Shown: one piece after another, positions 12,138 to 23,464 of the stretch
Position numbering within the stretch: the first letter of the stretch is position 1
Layout: every line of letters begins with the position of its first letter
Origin: Aspidapion aeneum
Taxonomy: Eukaryota > Arthropoda > Insecta > Coleoptera > Brentidae
Direction: 5' to 3'
Length of the DNA stretch: 64,000 bases
Assembly (NCBI GenBank): GCA_963576565.1
Contig: OY755039.1
Span: 74,542,771-74,606,770, forward strand
Translations under genes and position numbers: made by a program
Notes under the pieces: model-generated
Told to the model about the DNA's origin: nothing
Seen by the model: only the letters and a program-made list of their open reading frames with translations
The model's database searches: none

Positions 12138-13560
12138 TATACCAACAATCCAAAGAAAACAAATAAAAAGAAACATTTTTTGGAAGAATAATAAAAAATA
12201 ATAATAACATTGACATAAATTTTTATTTATACTATATTATTTTTTTAACTGTTTAATTTATGTATTTATATAATTCTTACTTCTTTTTTAATATCTTTTT
12301 TTGAGTTAAATAGTTTTCCTGTAATAAACAATTTAAGTGTGTTGGGAAATAAAAAGTTCTTTTAAAAAATAAATGTTGTACCTTGCAGGTAAACTATTTT
12401 CTTTCTTTGAACTTCAACTCTTCTCTTCTTGGGTGAAGCCAGATGAAACTTTGCAACTAAAAATTTTCAATGTTGATATGTTAAAATTTCATAAGGTATT
12501 ATTTAGTTTATAGCAAGCAATGATGATCATTTACAAAAATTCTCAAAACATTAACCTCTGAAACTCGTAGTATTATAGCTACTTATTATTGGTCTAAAAA
12601 ATTAGACGATGTTTTAAACACTTCAGCAACCCAAAGAACCTATTAAAATGTTATGAGTTTATATCTTACAGTTCTTACTCTGAGGTTTATATGATTATGT
12701 ACCTCTCTAACATTTTGACTAACCTATTTAAAAAAAAAAAGCTTTAGCCACAGCGTAATAGATAATAATGATAGGAAAAATAGTTTCCTACTTACCTTTT
12801 ACTTCGAAAAACATTGTAGACTAGTTCATGTTTTAAGCCTTGCCCATCACAGAACACCAGTTGCCCTTGTCAAAAACGACAAGCAGGTTGAATCAACTCA
12901 AAATACGGCAGGTGGATTGAAATTAGCCAGCTGCTTTTCTTTCGCAGCTATGCTGTCAGTATAAAAGAGATAAAAGTACCCATATATTATCTACGGTATT
13001 ATCAGCATGCAACAATCAGTTTATCTTTTTCCATTTCACAACTTTAGTCATTTCTATCTATTTTTTTATTGTATAAGAAATACCTGCACATAGAAACCAA
13101 ATAACATAGGGTCAACAAAAATGCCTTGACTTTCGGTCTCTAAGGGCCTTATACAACTCGATGGTAATATGCAGTGGCTAAGAGAATACGATTTCCTTTT
13201 TAACGATGTATAACCGAGTAGGGATAACTTTACCCATCACAGCCTACTAAGCCATATAATAAAGTATTCGTATAAAACTTTACTAAAAAAAAATAATTTT
13301 CTTGTCAAAGATGTGGCACATAGTTGCATTCCAAAAATGGGGGTTATTCACAAAAACAGCTTAACAGAACTCGCGTTTTCATTTGCCTCTTATAAAAATA
13401 TTTTTTTTTCATCATTATTAATTTGGTTGTATGTTATTTTGTCATGCGTGCTAAGACTTTTAGGTAAAACTGTTTTTGTTGTTTATTCACTGCAAGTTCA
13501 GTTGTCTGCCAACTTGACCATTTTTGCTCTAGTAGTGTCTGAAATAATAAGTTATTATAG
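12138..13560. other. intron 1, end: LINE 3' remnant then unannotated sequence
   Basis: The first 250 bp are AT-rich and are probably the 3' tail of the LINE fragment interrupted at 8323. No repeat or gene is recognised in the rest. The tract before 13561 (ttattatag) serves as a splice acceptor, although its pyrimidine tract is weak. Confidence 0.4.
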
Positions 13561-13684
13561 GATGTAGTGGTTCCGAGTCCAGCGAGTTCACCTGAAAAAC
13601 CGAAACAGACGACGAGAATGGATGTATCCAGTTGCCTTCCTGAAAGTTTAGTTGACGAAGAAACACGCATGAGTGCAGATCAAG
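13561..13684 (+). CDS. PHF10: PHF10 homologue, second visible exon
   Basis: Acceptor AG is at 13559-13560 and donor GT at 13685-13686. The exon is 124 nt, entering in phase 0 and leaving in phase 1. It encodes DVVVPSPASSPEKPKQ followed by a polar stretch ending SADQ. The Pro/Ser/Lys-rich composition is typical of a disordered linker before the SAY domain. An alternative acceptor at 13566-13567 would shift the frame and reach a stop, so 13561 is preferred. No domain is recognisable, and inclusion rests on splice phase and position. Confidence 0.6.
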
Positions 13685-13738
13685 GTACTATTGACTGTGT
13701 GTGTATGTGTGTACTAGCGACGGCGACGGCAAAATATA

Positions 13739-15247
13739 CAGGGTGTCCCAGATAAAAGTTACTACAAGGGGATTTAGGAAGCGGTAAGAGATACAATTTT
13801 GTTTAAAGAAGAAAAAAGTTGCACTGTTCCGAGGTCAATCATATGCTGTAAGGAAGTTAAAATTATCGACAAGGATTTTCAAAATATCGAGCAAAAAATA
13901 AGAATTGTCTTTTTCGAAAAATTGAAATTTTGTCGCTTTCTTGTATAGAATTTTAATAAAATTTGGTAGTTTTGTATTAGCGACTACGGCCAATCGAATG
14001 ACGTCAACAAGGTTTTTCTAGACCTTCTAGTTGTTGTGAATCCATAGCCAATTTTGTTTTTCTTATGGATGCTATATTGGATTTATGTGGATGAGACAAT
14101 TCGCCGGGCCCATTTGCTGCGGGGACAATTTTTCCGCTATGCGATACGCAGCGGGGAGAATTCGCCGCCGACGAGGTTTAAGATTCCAATTTTGTTTATT
14201 TCTTGTTAGTTTTTTTTTAAATAAATTAGTTTTTGGAAAACTACTTTTTAAAAAAGTATTATTTTAAAAAATATTTGTTTGTATTTTTTTTACATAGTTA
14301 AAAAGCACTTTTAATGATCTATATGGGCTTAATAATAAAAACATAGGCTTTAGAATGAACCAAATTAATACTTAAATCATAACAAACACAGATGAAAATA
14401 TCACGATCAGAATAAACCAAGAAAAAATAGAACGAGTAGAGGAATATAATATACTTGAAACAAATTATTAAACTAAAAAAAGAAAACCAAACAGCTGAAA
14501 TCAAGAGACTAGTGAGATTGGCCTGGGCAGCATTCGGAAAATTAAGCTACATATTAAAAAATGAGAAATATTCTCAATGCCTCAAAACGAAAGTGTATAA
14601 CCAATGTATCCTCCCAGTAACTTACCTATAGACCCCAGACCTGGACACTTACAAAATGTTACATGTAAAGCTAAGAGATAGAAACAGAAATAAAATTAAA
14701 ATGGAAAGTTGGCTGTCATAATGTCAGACAGAAAGACGATCGATGGAACAAATGTATTGTAAACTGGAGACCTTGGGAACATAAAAGAAGTAGGAGAAGA
14801 CCCTAAATGAGATGGGCGGACGATTTGAAGAAACATGGGGGAACTAGATCGATGAACGCGGCGACAGACAGAGAAGAGTGGAAGAAATTGGTGGAGGCCT
14901 ATGTCCAAAGATGGATCGAAGAAAGCTAAATAGATAGATAGTGGCTATAAGAAATAACAAATTTGGCTTTGGTTTAAAAAAAAACTAGAGGGCCTAGAAA
15001 AAATTCGATTAGCCGTAGTCGCCAATACAAAACTTTTATTAAATTTGTGTACAATATGGCGACGATATTTATATATTCACAATTTTTAGTTTTGCTAGAT
15101 ATTTTGAAAACCCCAGTGGATATTTTTTGTTTCTATACAGCGTCTGATTGATCTTCGAATAGTGCAACTTTTTTGTCATGCAACCAAAATTGTATCTCTT
15201 ACCGTTTTCGAAATTCCCGTGTGGAGTTACTTTTGTTTGGGACCACG
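13739..15247. mobile_element. TA-flanked inverted-repeat element, split by an RTE LINE
   Basis: The left end CAGGGTGTCCCAGATAAAAG and the right end (reverse complement CGTGGTCCCAAACAAAAG) begin inverted arms of about 300 bp that share landmarks such as 'ggtaagagatacaatttt' and 'gcgactacgg'. TA flanks both ends (13737-13738, 15248-15249). The CAGGGTGTCCC terminus is mariner-like. The element starts 54 bp after exon 2, and its centre carries the LINE piece at 14332-14941. No transposase is visible. Confidence 0.7.
14332..14941 (+). mobile_element. RTE-type LINE 3' end with TAGA tail
   Basis: Broken frames encode the end of an RTE-like reverse transcriptase (residues like AWAAFGKLSYI), and the copy terminates in a short tagatagatag repeat. 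The same family occurs on the minus strand at 28433-28907 and 35463-35985, where it is split by a gypsy element. This copy therefore preserves the empty site (ctacATATtaaaa). Confidence 0.8.
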
Positions 15248-15330
15248 TATGTATTCATTAGAAAATATGTAATTTAAAATATAAGTTCGTATTCTTGTTA
15301 GGTTATCCTTTTAGAGTTATTTTTTTTTAG

Positions 15331-15473
15331 GTTTCAGGGAAGCTGTTTCCACGAAACAAGTTTTAAATTCCGAGGCTGGAGCTGAAGATTCTCAGAGTTC
15401 AATGCAAAGCACAGGGACGACCGAAAGCGGGAAAACGGGAAACTCCGGCAAAAACAGCAGAACTCGAATGGAG
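15331..15473 (+). CDS. PHF10: PHF10 homologue, third visible exon
   Basis: The acceptor follows an eight-T tract (ttttttttag, ending 15330), and donor GT is at 15474-15475. The exon is 143 nt, joining in phase 1 and leaving in phase 0. It encodes a Ser/Gly/Lys-rich, probably disordered segment (GFREAVSTKQVLNSEAG ... NSRTRME) that precedes the SAY domain of exon 4. No domain is recognised. The strong acceptor, consensus donor and exact phase fit support the call. Confidence 0.7.
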
Positions 15474-15609
15474 GTTAGTGTTACACTTTTTGCCAGCTTT
15501 TTTGTTCTATTATGTATGCGTTCAGCGCTGGCCAAAGCCAAACCAAAAGCGATTATACTCCTCTCACTTCAAATGTCAAAAATTACTTCGGTATCAAGCG
15601 TCTTTGACC

Positions 15610-15900
15610 TGACTATGACTGGTCCTGATGGTTCAGTGGACGTGCGTTCGCTTTACGATCAGGGGGCGGTGGGTTCGATTCCCAAGAACGCCTGTCTTGG
15701 GCAGAGTTTGGGCATCAACGAAGTAGGCAACGTTGATGATCAATACAAGGCCTTGGTTCGGAAGTCACGTTAAGCGGATGGTCCCGTGTTAAAAGCGTAG
15801 ATGGCGGTAGCACGACAAAAGGGTCGACCAAGAGTTTCAAAATTAAATCCTTGAGACCTACATGTGAGATTTGAGCGGTATTTAATGAGAGAAGCAACAT
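15610..15900 (+). mobile_element. tRNA-derived SINE, copy 1
   Basis: It contains an RNA polymerase III A-box-like TGGTTCAGTGG (15629-15639) and a B box GGTTCGATTCC (15672-15682) about 42 bp apart, as in tRNA promoters. The body downstream (GGCAACGTTGATGATCAATA near 15727) is shared with a second copy at 57420-57750. Ends are approximate. It lies in intron 3 in the sense orientation. Confidence 0.7.
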
Positions 15901-15941
15901 ACTTTTTATGGATAGACATAAGACTCTTCGAACATTTTACG

Positions 15942-15983
15942 AAGGGGAACCAACCCCCCTTCGCAGGGGGGTTGGTTCCCCTT
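15942..15983. repeat. perfect 19-bp hairpin
   Basis: The stem 15942-15960 (AAGGGGAACCAACCCCCCT) pairs perfectly with 15965-15983 around a TCGC loop. It is GC-rich in an AT-rich intron, just after the SINE. Confidence 0.9.
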
Positions 15984-17105
15984 CTTAAACGTGCTTTTTG
16001 ACAGTTTTTTGCTAATAACTCTAAAACTATCGATGTACATAAATCCCCTTTAAAAGCAGTGGTGCACGTGTCATAGGCGCACCAAAAAGAGTAAATTTTT
16101 TAAATTAAATTTTTGTTTTTTTTTCTGGTATTTTTTATCCATATATTGTTTTTCTATTTTTTGGTTTTAAAGCCCATTGCATACGTACATATTATGTATG
16201 TAAAATATACATTTCCAGAACATCCTCCTTTAAAAAAAAATAAATGTGTTTCTAGGAGTCGTTCAATCAATTAAAAATTGAACATTCATTTTTGTAACTT
16301 AATAAATAATAAATTAAGGTGAGTAAAAAATTATTTCTGGTTAGTATTATCTTAAAACTATATCAGCTGTTTCTTTTTGTTTGTATTTTCAAAACGACGA
16401 AATTTGCAGTTTGTGCGATTTTCAAATAAGAACCATTTCGCAACCCGCAATGAAAATTTAACAAACCGCTAAACCAGGTGTTTATTTTGTTAGTAAATCT
16501 TTTTTAGAAAATTTCAGACCTCTGTTGCTTTTCGTTTAAATACAGATTTTTTTTTAAATTTTTACCCTATTGTTACCCTCTTAGGATTCAAATATTTAGA
16601 AAATCTTTTTTAGGATGTGTCTCCATTACAAATCCTAAAATGTTCATGTTTGTAGGTCAACTGGTATAAGCTGGGGATGGGTAGATATCGTAGAAAGTTC
16701 TTTTTAGAGTTGTATTGGTAATATATAAATTATTGAAAATTTTTAGAAAGTGCAAGTTTGAGCAAGATGATAAATTGGTGTCATTATTAGGAAGGCTTGT
16801 TCTGACTAGGCCTTGGGCCGTTTTATTTCTTTTCTGCAAAAACTTTTTCTTCTGAAAAAAAAAACTACATATATTCCTTCGTTTCAAATTATTTTCCAAA
16901 GTGATGACTATTTACGTTTTTTTGTTTTGGCAGTTAAAACGAACCTTTGCACTAAATATATATTGCAATATTTTTTTTCCAAATTAGTTTTTGCTCTTTT
17001 TATTAAACTAGGTTTTTTCAGGAAATAATACGTTAAATAATTAGGCAATTGAATATCTTAACTTCAAACCTTCCCAGCTCATACAGAAAATATTTTGTTG
17101 TTTTT
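15984..17105. other. intron 3: no recognised feature
   Basis: The sequence is AT-rich with poly-T tracts and only chance short frames. No gene or defined repeat was seen. Confidence 0.4.
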
Positions 17106-17654
17106 AGCTCACACTACTACTATACTATAGTAGTGTGAGCTATGGTGATCCTAATTTTTTCGAGAAAAAAAAAGTTGCTCCGATTTAAAAAAAAATTATC
17201 TAGCTTTGCGTTTCAGATGATTTTAATGAAATTTGGTACCTAGTCTCAAACAAAATCCACCAAACACAAGCCAAATAAAAGGGTGGGGGTAGATTTCAAA
17301 AATTAAGTTTATGTAAAAATATGGCGAGTGTGATATCAAACGAAAAGTAATTGAGTCTGGAATTAAACAAAATACATTTTAGTTTATTTAACAAAAAAAG
17401 GGTGGGGGTAAATTTCAAAAATTAGAGTTTATGTGAAAATATGGCGTTTGTGATATCAAACGAAAGGTAATTGAGTCTGGAGTTAAACAAAATACATTTT
17501 AGTTTTTTTTTAAGTAGATTTCAAAAATTAGTTAAAACATGGGTTGTGTGGTATCAAACGACAGGTAATTGAGTCTAGAGTTGAATAAAATATAATTCAG
17601 TTTTTAGTTATATTAGCTCACACGTACACTATAACTATAGTACCTAGTGTGAGC
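17106..17654 (+). repeat. hairpin-ended repeat family D, copy 1
   Basis: Each end is a palindrome starting AGCTCACAC: 17106-17141 folds on itself, and 17614-17654 is related. Inside are about three tandem copies of a 110-120 bp unit containing GGGTGGGGGTA, 'tgatatcaaacgaaa' and TAATTGAGTCTGGA. A second copy lies in opposite orientation at 49533-50238. The short flank GCCCATAAATTGGCAGAGTA (from 17661) is also shared, so the element may extend to about 17690. Confidence 0.75.
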
Positions 17655-17690
17655 CAAAGTGCCCATAAATTGGCAGAGTATTTATAAAAT

Positions 17691-18036
17691 AAGCCGGTCT
17701 GGACATTAAGTAATTAAATTCCACTAACAAAATATTCGCCATCATAGTAAGAGTTATTTTTTGTTTTATTTTGTAATTTATAGTTACAACAATTGGTTGC
17801 AAAAATTAACGAATTATATAGCAATTTTAAAATTTATTGTAAACTTAAAAAAAGACACAGTGTTGCGAATAATGTTTTAATTATGAAACATTGTTTTAAT
17901 TTTAACTAGTTTGCAATAAATTACGCGAAGTGAACGTATACAGGGTGCTTCATAAAAATATTAGATAAATTCAGCAACTCCTGTACCATAATGCGAGCGC
18001 ATATTTAATAGAGATATGGGAGGGGTAGATAGTTTT
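17691..18036. other. intron 3: older repeat interrupted by the LINE at 18037
   Basis: A CAGGGTGCTTC terminus resembling a mariner-like end lies near 17941. The stretch near 18000-18024 (GCGCATATTTAATAGAGATA) is matched in inverted form near 20195-20240, so the LINE appears to have landed inside an older inverted-repeat element. The 12-bp copy gtagatagtttt (18025-18036) is the left target duplication. Confidence 0.5.
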
Positions 18037-19814
18037 ATACAGGAAATGGTCAAGGAGAAAAACGTACATATTTGAAATGGCTTAGTACCAAAGAGCAAAG
18101 AGACCTAGAAATCTACAGGGAAACCAGAAGACAGCTAAAAAATCTGATACGCATGGAAAAAAATTTAATGTTCGGGCGAAATAAAATAATATAAATGGAA
18201 ATTCATTTCAACGTTAAAAAACCCAACAAAAGAAACACTACTAGAGACTGCTGCAGGAAACAAGACCCGAATATCTGTCAGCCTCTCCGAGGAGAGACAG
18301 AAGTACATGGAGAGGAAGTGATTATCGAAAAAGAAATTATAAAAAATAGTATTAAAAAGCTTAAATCCGGAAAAGCTAGCGGACCTGGGGGAATATACGC
18401 TGAAATGCTCAAATATGGATCAGAAAAACTACTAGAAAATCTCACATATATTATCAATTAATGCATAAACGGGCATCCAGTACCTGATGATTGGAGAATA
18501 GCATTCATATCCTCAATAAATAAAAAAGGAAACAAGCTGGATTGCAACAACTACAGAGGAATTTCAGTAACCAGTACTCTAAGTAGATTGTACGGTAGGA
18601 TTCTTAGAGACCTAATAGAGAATGATTTTCATGACCAAGAAGAAGAAGAGCAGGGTTTCGTGCAGGCAGGTCTTGTAGTGATAATGTTTTTTGTCTTAAA
18701 CAAGTAATTGAGAAAAGGAGTGCCAGAAATAATGAGACTCATGTTACCTTTGTGGACCTACAAAAAGCATATGATACCGTTCCAGTAGACAAATTATGGA
18801 CAGTGTTAGAACAAACTAATATCAATCATACATATATAAAAGCGATAAAAGAACTTTACAAAGGGTCAAAATCTAAAATTAAAATTGGAAACCGACTTTC
18901 AAAAGAATTCCAGGTAACGAAAGGCTTAGGACAGGGATGTTGTATCTCTCCAACTCTTTTTAAAATATATATCGCAGTAGCTCTAAAAAACTGGAAACGT
19001 AAAGTACACGGCATGGTAATACAACTTAACGACCGATTTACCAGATACACACTACAGTTTGCTGACGACCAAGTATTTGTAGCTAATGATAAAGAAGACA
19101 TGGAGTATATGATGAGAAAGTTAACGGAAGAATACCAAAAGTGGGGGTTAACAGTGAACGTGGACAAGACACAGTACTTATGTATTGGAAACGAATCAAG
19201 TGAGTTAGAACTAGACAATGAACAAACAATATCTCCATGCAATGACTATGTTTACTTGGGTGTCACATTTGATAAGACAGGAACAGACTGTAAAGAACTA
19301 AAAAAAATAATAGTAAAAGCAAAAAAGGTAATTGGTTGTCTTAACAGTATTTTATGAAGCAGAGAGATAAAAAAGAATGTAAAATTTAACATATATGAAA
19401 CAATGGTGAAAAGCACGCTGCTGTATGGAATAGAGACTTGTCGCGTAACAGAAAAATACAAAGCAAAAATGGAAAGTGTCGAAATGGATGCAATAAGAAG
19501 ATCAATGAGAATATCTAGAACAGATCATATTAGAAATGAGATCATAAAAGAAAGAATGGGAATCGAGGGAAGCATAACGGATGATATCACTAAAAGACAA
19601 CTGATATGGTACGGCCATGTCCAACGGATGAACGACGAAAGATTGTCCTAGAATGGCAACCAATAGGGCGCAGAAAAAGAGGGCGTCCTAAACTAGAATG
19701 GCAACAGTCAATCCAAAGATCAATGAGTCAAAAAAACCTGACGGAAGATGATTTTCAGGATCGAAGGAGGTGGAGAATAGGCGTCGGAAAACGTTCTAAA
19801 CCGACATAGTAGTA
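18037..19814 (+). mobile_element. RTE-like LINE copy with 12-bp target duplication
   Basis: The element is flanked by gtagatagtttt at 18025-18036 and 19815-19826, and it ends in a short TAG repeat (tail overlapping the duplication). It encodes a decayed reverse transcriptase (see 18060-19809) and is 5'-truncated before the finger region. It lies in intron 3 in the same orientation as the host gene. Confidence 0.8.
18060..19809 (+). pseudogene. decayed RTE-like reverse transcriptase
   Basis: The coding sequence is spread over several frames. SIKKLKSGKASGPGGI (18350 region) is the finger motif. A middle piece has NYRGISV. The frame 18752-19357 carries DLQKAYDTVP, GLGQGCCISPTLF and the catalytic FADD (written FADDQVF). 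Then come a thumb region (YVYLGVTFDKTG), LLYGIETC in 19403-19651, and a C-terminal QLIWYGHVQRMNDERLS, followed by a basic tail GRRKRGRPKLEW. Stops at 18460, 19355 and 19649 and several frame changes show it is inactive. The WYGHVQRM motif is typical of RTE-group ORFs. There is no endonuclease in this copy. Confidence 0.85.
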
Positions 19815-19826
19815 GTAGATAGTTTT

Positions 19827-20336
19827 TTGACGAAAGCGCAGCCGAATTTCATGGGGACACCTTGGGGATCTGTCAGTCGGCAATTTTGTGGTTATCTTCC
19901 CCTAAATTCTTCCCCAATACCAGCTTATTAAATGGACTAGTCACAATAAAAAAAATAAATACTTAAATTTTGAATTATTAAAAGAATAATCTTAACATAA
20001 ACTTTTTTTAAAATCTAACATAGAGAAGTATTCCACACGCCATTGAAAAATTCAGTCAAAAAACATATTTCAGTCATTCATCATTTCTAAGTTATAAATG
20101 AATGGACTTTAGGCTGCCAGCAGTGACTTAATGTAAAAATGGACACACAAGAAATCTCAACGTAAGGGAGGGAGGAAGGGTAATCTATTTCCCTCCCATA
20201 TCTCTGATATTTTGTCATCTGTTTTTTAAATATGCGCTGTTCTGCGGCTTTATTCTTGAATCCCCTGACGGTACGGAGATCTTCTCACTTGCTTTAACCC
20301 TGGTAAAATGGTAAAAGGAGATAATGCACTCACTTG
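19827..20336. other. intron 3: remainder of the older repeat, no gene
   Basis: The stretch around 20160-20240 (GGGAGGGAGG, then CTCCCATATCTCTGATATTT) mirrors sequence left of the LINE at about 17995-18024. Nothing else was recognised. Confidence 0.4.
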
Positions 20337-20852
20337 CAGTGATGCCAGGTTCATTTGATCTCATGCAAACAAATCTCATGCTATCATTATTTTATCGCAA
20401 AATCTCATGCTTTATAGCTCACAGAGACAAAAATAAATTCTCTAAAAGAATTCGGCTTACGTCACAAAGAAGTGCCGCGAAAAATTTGCAACCCGGCATT
20501 TGGCATCGTTGGATCGTGTTTCATAATCGTAAATTTCAACCTCGCGCCTGGTTGACAGTATGACGTACAAATGCGCGGTTTGCTTATTCGGGTATTCCTT
20601 AAGTCGTACGCGTTCTACTATATAGAGTTGTTTTCAAGTGCAATGGTATTAAGAGATAGATTATACAAAATGGTACTAAGTGATAGTGCTACTAGCAGTG
20701 GTAGTGAAACTGACCAAAACTGCCCGGACCTAGTTCTGTTAAGAAGAAAAAGATTTACAAACAACATTGACTAAATGCAGTAGGAAGGGAACTTAGGGAA
20801 CAATGTATGCGTGGTAAGAAGTGCCTGCAATAATGAATGAGCACCATGCTAG

Positions 20853-21721
20853 CAGGGTTGCCACAGACCTCTAATTTTTGGAGCGAGCTTGTCTGTCAAA
20901 AACGAGCGAGATTATTCAGTGACGTAAAAGCGCCAAGGCGTTTAATAAGAATTAGTTTCAGTCAGGCCATTTGCTTTTTTATATACACTGTTTCCCATTT
21001 AAAACTTCCACCCGAGATCTATCGAGAAATGCTGAAAATTTTAAAAAATGCCGTGACTTGTCGATTTTTTTTGCGAGGGGGACACTTTTTGTACCATCAC
21101 ACCCCCTTCGAGGGGTATACTATACCACTATATTTTGAATAAGGAAAGTGGGTCTGGTGATAGTGGTGATACCTTGTTTTTTAAGGTCTCTTGAATATAT
21201 TTACAACCGTGTTAAAATTTCAAAAATCTATCGACTAGTGTTTCAGATATTTGCCTTCAAACTTTTAAATTTAACATGGATAAAATAAAAATATAATCGG
21301 AAATTTTATATTTTTTGAATTTCAAACAGGTCTCAGAAACTAATCAATGGATTTTTGTAAAGATATTCAAGAGTCCTTTAAAACAAGGTATCACTAGACC
21401 CACTTTCCTTCTTCAAAATATAGGGGTACGATAGCCAAAAAGTCTCCTTCTCACAAACAAAATCAACGTGACTCGGCATTTTTTTCAGCAGTTCTCGACA
21501 AATCCTGGGTGGAAGTTTTAAATGGGACACAGTGTATATACCGTCGGTTCCATAAATAGTTCCATAAATAATACACATCCTAATCCACATTACTGAGGTA
21601 ATCACAGAGCGAATCTGGCAACGTGTATGAAAACGAGCGAGATTTCACAAAGGGGAGCGAGAGAGAACCAAGAAGAAAACGAGCGATGTCTCGCTCGATC
21701 GAGCGACCTGTGGCAACGCTG
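20853..21721. mobile_element. inner hAT-like element with perfect 8-bp duplication
   Basis: The ends are CAGGGTTGCCACAG and reverse-complement CAGCGTTGCCACAGG. The duplication CATGCTAG is perfect (20845-20852 and 21722-21729). It is interrupted by the TA-flanked MITE 20986-21534 and carries GAGCGAGA-rich subterminal sequence (21620-21705). Confidence 0.85.
20986..21534. mobile_element. palindromic TA-flanked MITE, innermost of the nest
   Basis: The element begins CACTGTTTCCCATTTAAAA and ends with the inverted counterpart of CACTGTGTCCCATTTAAAA. TA is at 20984-20985 and 21535-21536. Long inverted arms share AAGGAAAGTGGGTCT and 'ataccttgtttt'. A related palindrome lies at 39481-39950. Confidence 0.85.
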
Positions 21722-21905
21722 CATGCTAGAGGCAACAGCGATAATTCCGCCATCTCATGCTTTTTTTTTGAAATCTCATGCTTTCTCGAATTATTTATCA
21801 TGCAATATTTCTGTGGGACCTGGCAACACTGCTCACCTGGACTGTCAAGTATCAAACTCACTGCTTCTATGAGCCTGCTTAATGTTTTTGAAATTCTTGA
21901 AATAG

Positions 21906-21998
21906 GTCCATCACGAACTGGATTCCAATGTGGTCACGGTGGAACAACTAGCTGAATATTATTGGGATAATGGAGGACCTTTTATGCTACAAGAACAG
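21906..21998 (+). CDS. PHF10: PHF10 homologue exon, start of SAY domain
   Basis: The acceptor is cttgaaatag (ending 21905) and donor GT is at 21999-22000. The exon is 31 codons, phase 0 at both ends. It encodes VEQLAEYYWDNGG followed by PFMLQEQ. This matches the start of the conserved SAY region of PHF10/SAYP, where a YYW-type motif is followed by MLQEQ and YL. In the family this region is a central part of the protein and was linked to complex assembly. The upstream 74 bp between the nested transposons and the exon must hold the branch point and pyrimidine tract. Confidence 0.9.
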
Positions 21999-22629
21999 GT
22001 AAATTAAACAAAAGTAAATATAGTTCTTTGACACCATGAAAAAAGATCAAGTTAAACAACTACTTAGTCCCTTGATATAATGTAAAAAATGTTTCATTTT
22101 CGGTTATCAGTTGATCCACTTCTGTTTAAAATTATAAAAAATTATATATTTTAATTTGAACACAAACTAAATGTTTTTAAGTACCGTAGAACGTGGTGAG
22201 ATTGTGCCTGACAGGTAACTTTGTGACAGACTATCTTCTCGCCATTTAATCGGTTACAATTTAAACGTGTATCAACCTATCACCACGAAAGACGTGATCA
22301 CAAACTTTAAAGAAGCCCGCGGTTTTGTGCGGGCCATTTATATAAATGGTAAGAGATTTGAATATTTTATGTTTTATATATATAGCCAAGTTATAAGTTA
22401 TGTGTAGTGTTTGCTATAGTTTTGGCTATTTCCAATCACGAAGCTCGTAAAGTCATAATAATTATATTTCAAAATTTCAACAAAATGCGGGGTGAAATTG
22501 TGACAGATTTTAGTATAAAAGAAAACCCTCGTAAATTTGTGACAATATTTTTGTTGTTTGTAGCGATGCATGCCACGATACTACAGAAGGCCGCCACATT
22601 ACAAAATGTTTAATTTCAAGAAATAAATA
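21999..22629. other. intron 4: no recognised feature
   Basis: The sequence is AT-rich. A short chance frame at 22407-22613 shows no recognisable domain. Confidence 0.4.
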
Positions 22630-22760
22630 GTGTTACAAATTTTAGTTGTTTAAATTTTATAGTTAGAATTTATTTACGTTTAGTGTAGTATTAAGTTGGT
22701 TTCTCTTATGGTTGTATTCTTCTTAGTCTAGGTTTTAGTTGCGTTATCTGTGACTCACAT
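22630..22760 (+). repeat. decayed LTR fragment related to the gypsy element
   Basis: It starts TGTTACAAATTTTAGTTGTT and follows the first 130 bp or so of the LTR at 28908, with many substitutions and small indels (shared 'tctaggttttagttgcgtt'). It is an old or related-family solo fragment in intron 4. Confidence 0.75.
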
Positions 22761-23270
22761 TTGTACAGTCGGGGACTTTTTAAATTGTTGTGTTAGAATA
22801 TATTAAAGAAATCAAAAAAAAAATATAATTTTTAAATATGTATGTATACTTAGGTACGGTTCACAATTTTTTTGTTTTGGTTCAAACTACTTTTCCAAAT
22901 TTCAAATAGGAATTTTTTTTATTTTCCAGGGCGGCAATTTAAAAAGTCTCCGACTGTACCTGTACGCAAACATTCTAGCTCTGAAAAAGGATAGATATTT
23001 CGCGAAAGATCGAAGACTCTTTATAAATGGCCGGACACCAAGCTTCGAAAACAACAAGTGTTTTGCATAAATCCTAAATAAGCAACAAAAACTATCAAAA
23101 GAGTCACAAAGTCACTACGTTCTAAGGTACTTAATGTAGAAAACATATGCCTACTTTATGAAAAAAAAAATTGTCACCGGTAAAATTTAAATATTTAAAC
23201 TAAGGACATTTTTGGAGCACATCCCGAACTGACCCTAGTAGTATTTACAGTTATGATTGTTATACTTTAG
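22761..23270. other. intron 4, 3' part: no recognised feature
   Basis: No gene or defined repeat is seen. It ends in a usable acceptor (tatactttag, 23261-23270). Confidence 0.4.
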
Positions 23271-23456
23271 GTTTCTTTATACCTGCGAATCACTTCATTC
23301 AAAAGGAAATATCCCAACATTGTCAGGAGAGCCGTCGACATGCAAGAGAGGGACTACTTACGTGAAAACGGACTTGCCACTGAAGCCATGTGCAATCTGG
23401 GACTAACAGCTGTTAGCAGCCATGACATTATTGATATTATGTTCAAGGATTTTCAG
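23271..23456 (+). CDS. PHF10: PHF10 homologue exon, SAY domain core
   Basis: Acceptor AG is at 23269-23270 and donor GT at 23457-23458. The exon is 62 codons, phase 0 at both ends. Conserved family phrases are VSLYLRITSFKRKYP, ERDYLRENGL, CNLGLTAV and IIDIMFKDF. In PHF10 the same order is seen: YLGVTSFKRKYP, then YLRE, GLTAL and VIDLM. The domain acts in the nucleus as part of the PBAF remodeller. A 3.1 kb palindromic element begins only 8 bp after the donor, so splicing of this exon depends on a donor abutting a very large hairpin. Confidence 0.95.
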
Positions 23457-23464
23457 GTATTAGG

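Larger units (their letters stand above)
20337..21831. mobile_element. outer hAT-like non-autonomous element
   Basis: The inverted ends are CAGTGATGCCAGGT (20337) and, as reverse complement of the right end, CAGTGTTGCCAGGT (ending 21831). Flanking 8-mers are CTCACTTG (20329-20336) and CTCACCTG (21832-21839), a 7/8 match and the size expected for hAT target duplications. It contains the inner element 20853-21721 and ends 74 bp before exon 4. Confidence 0.75.
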
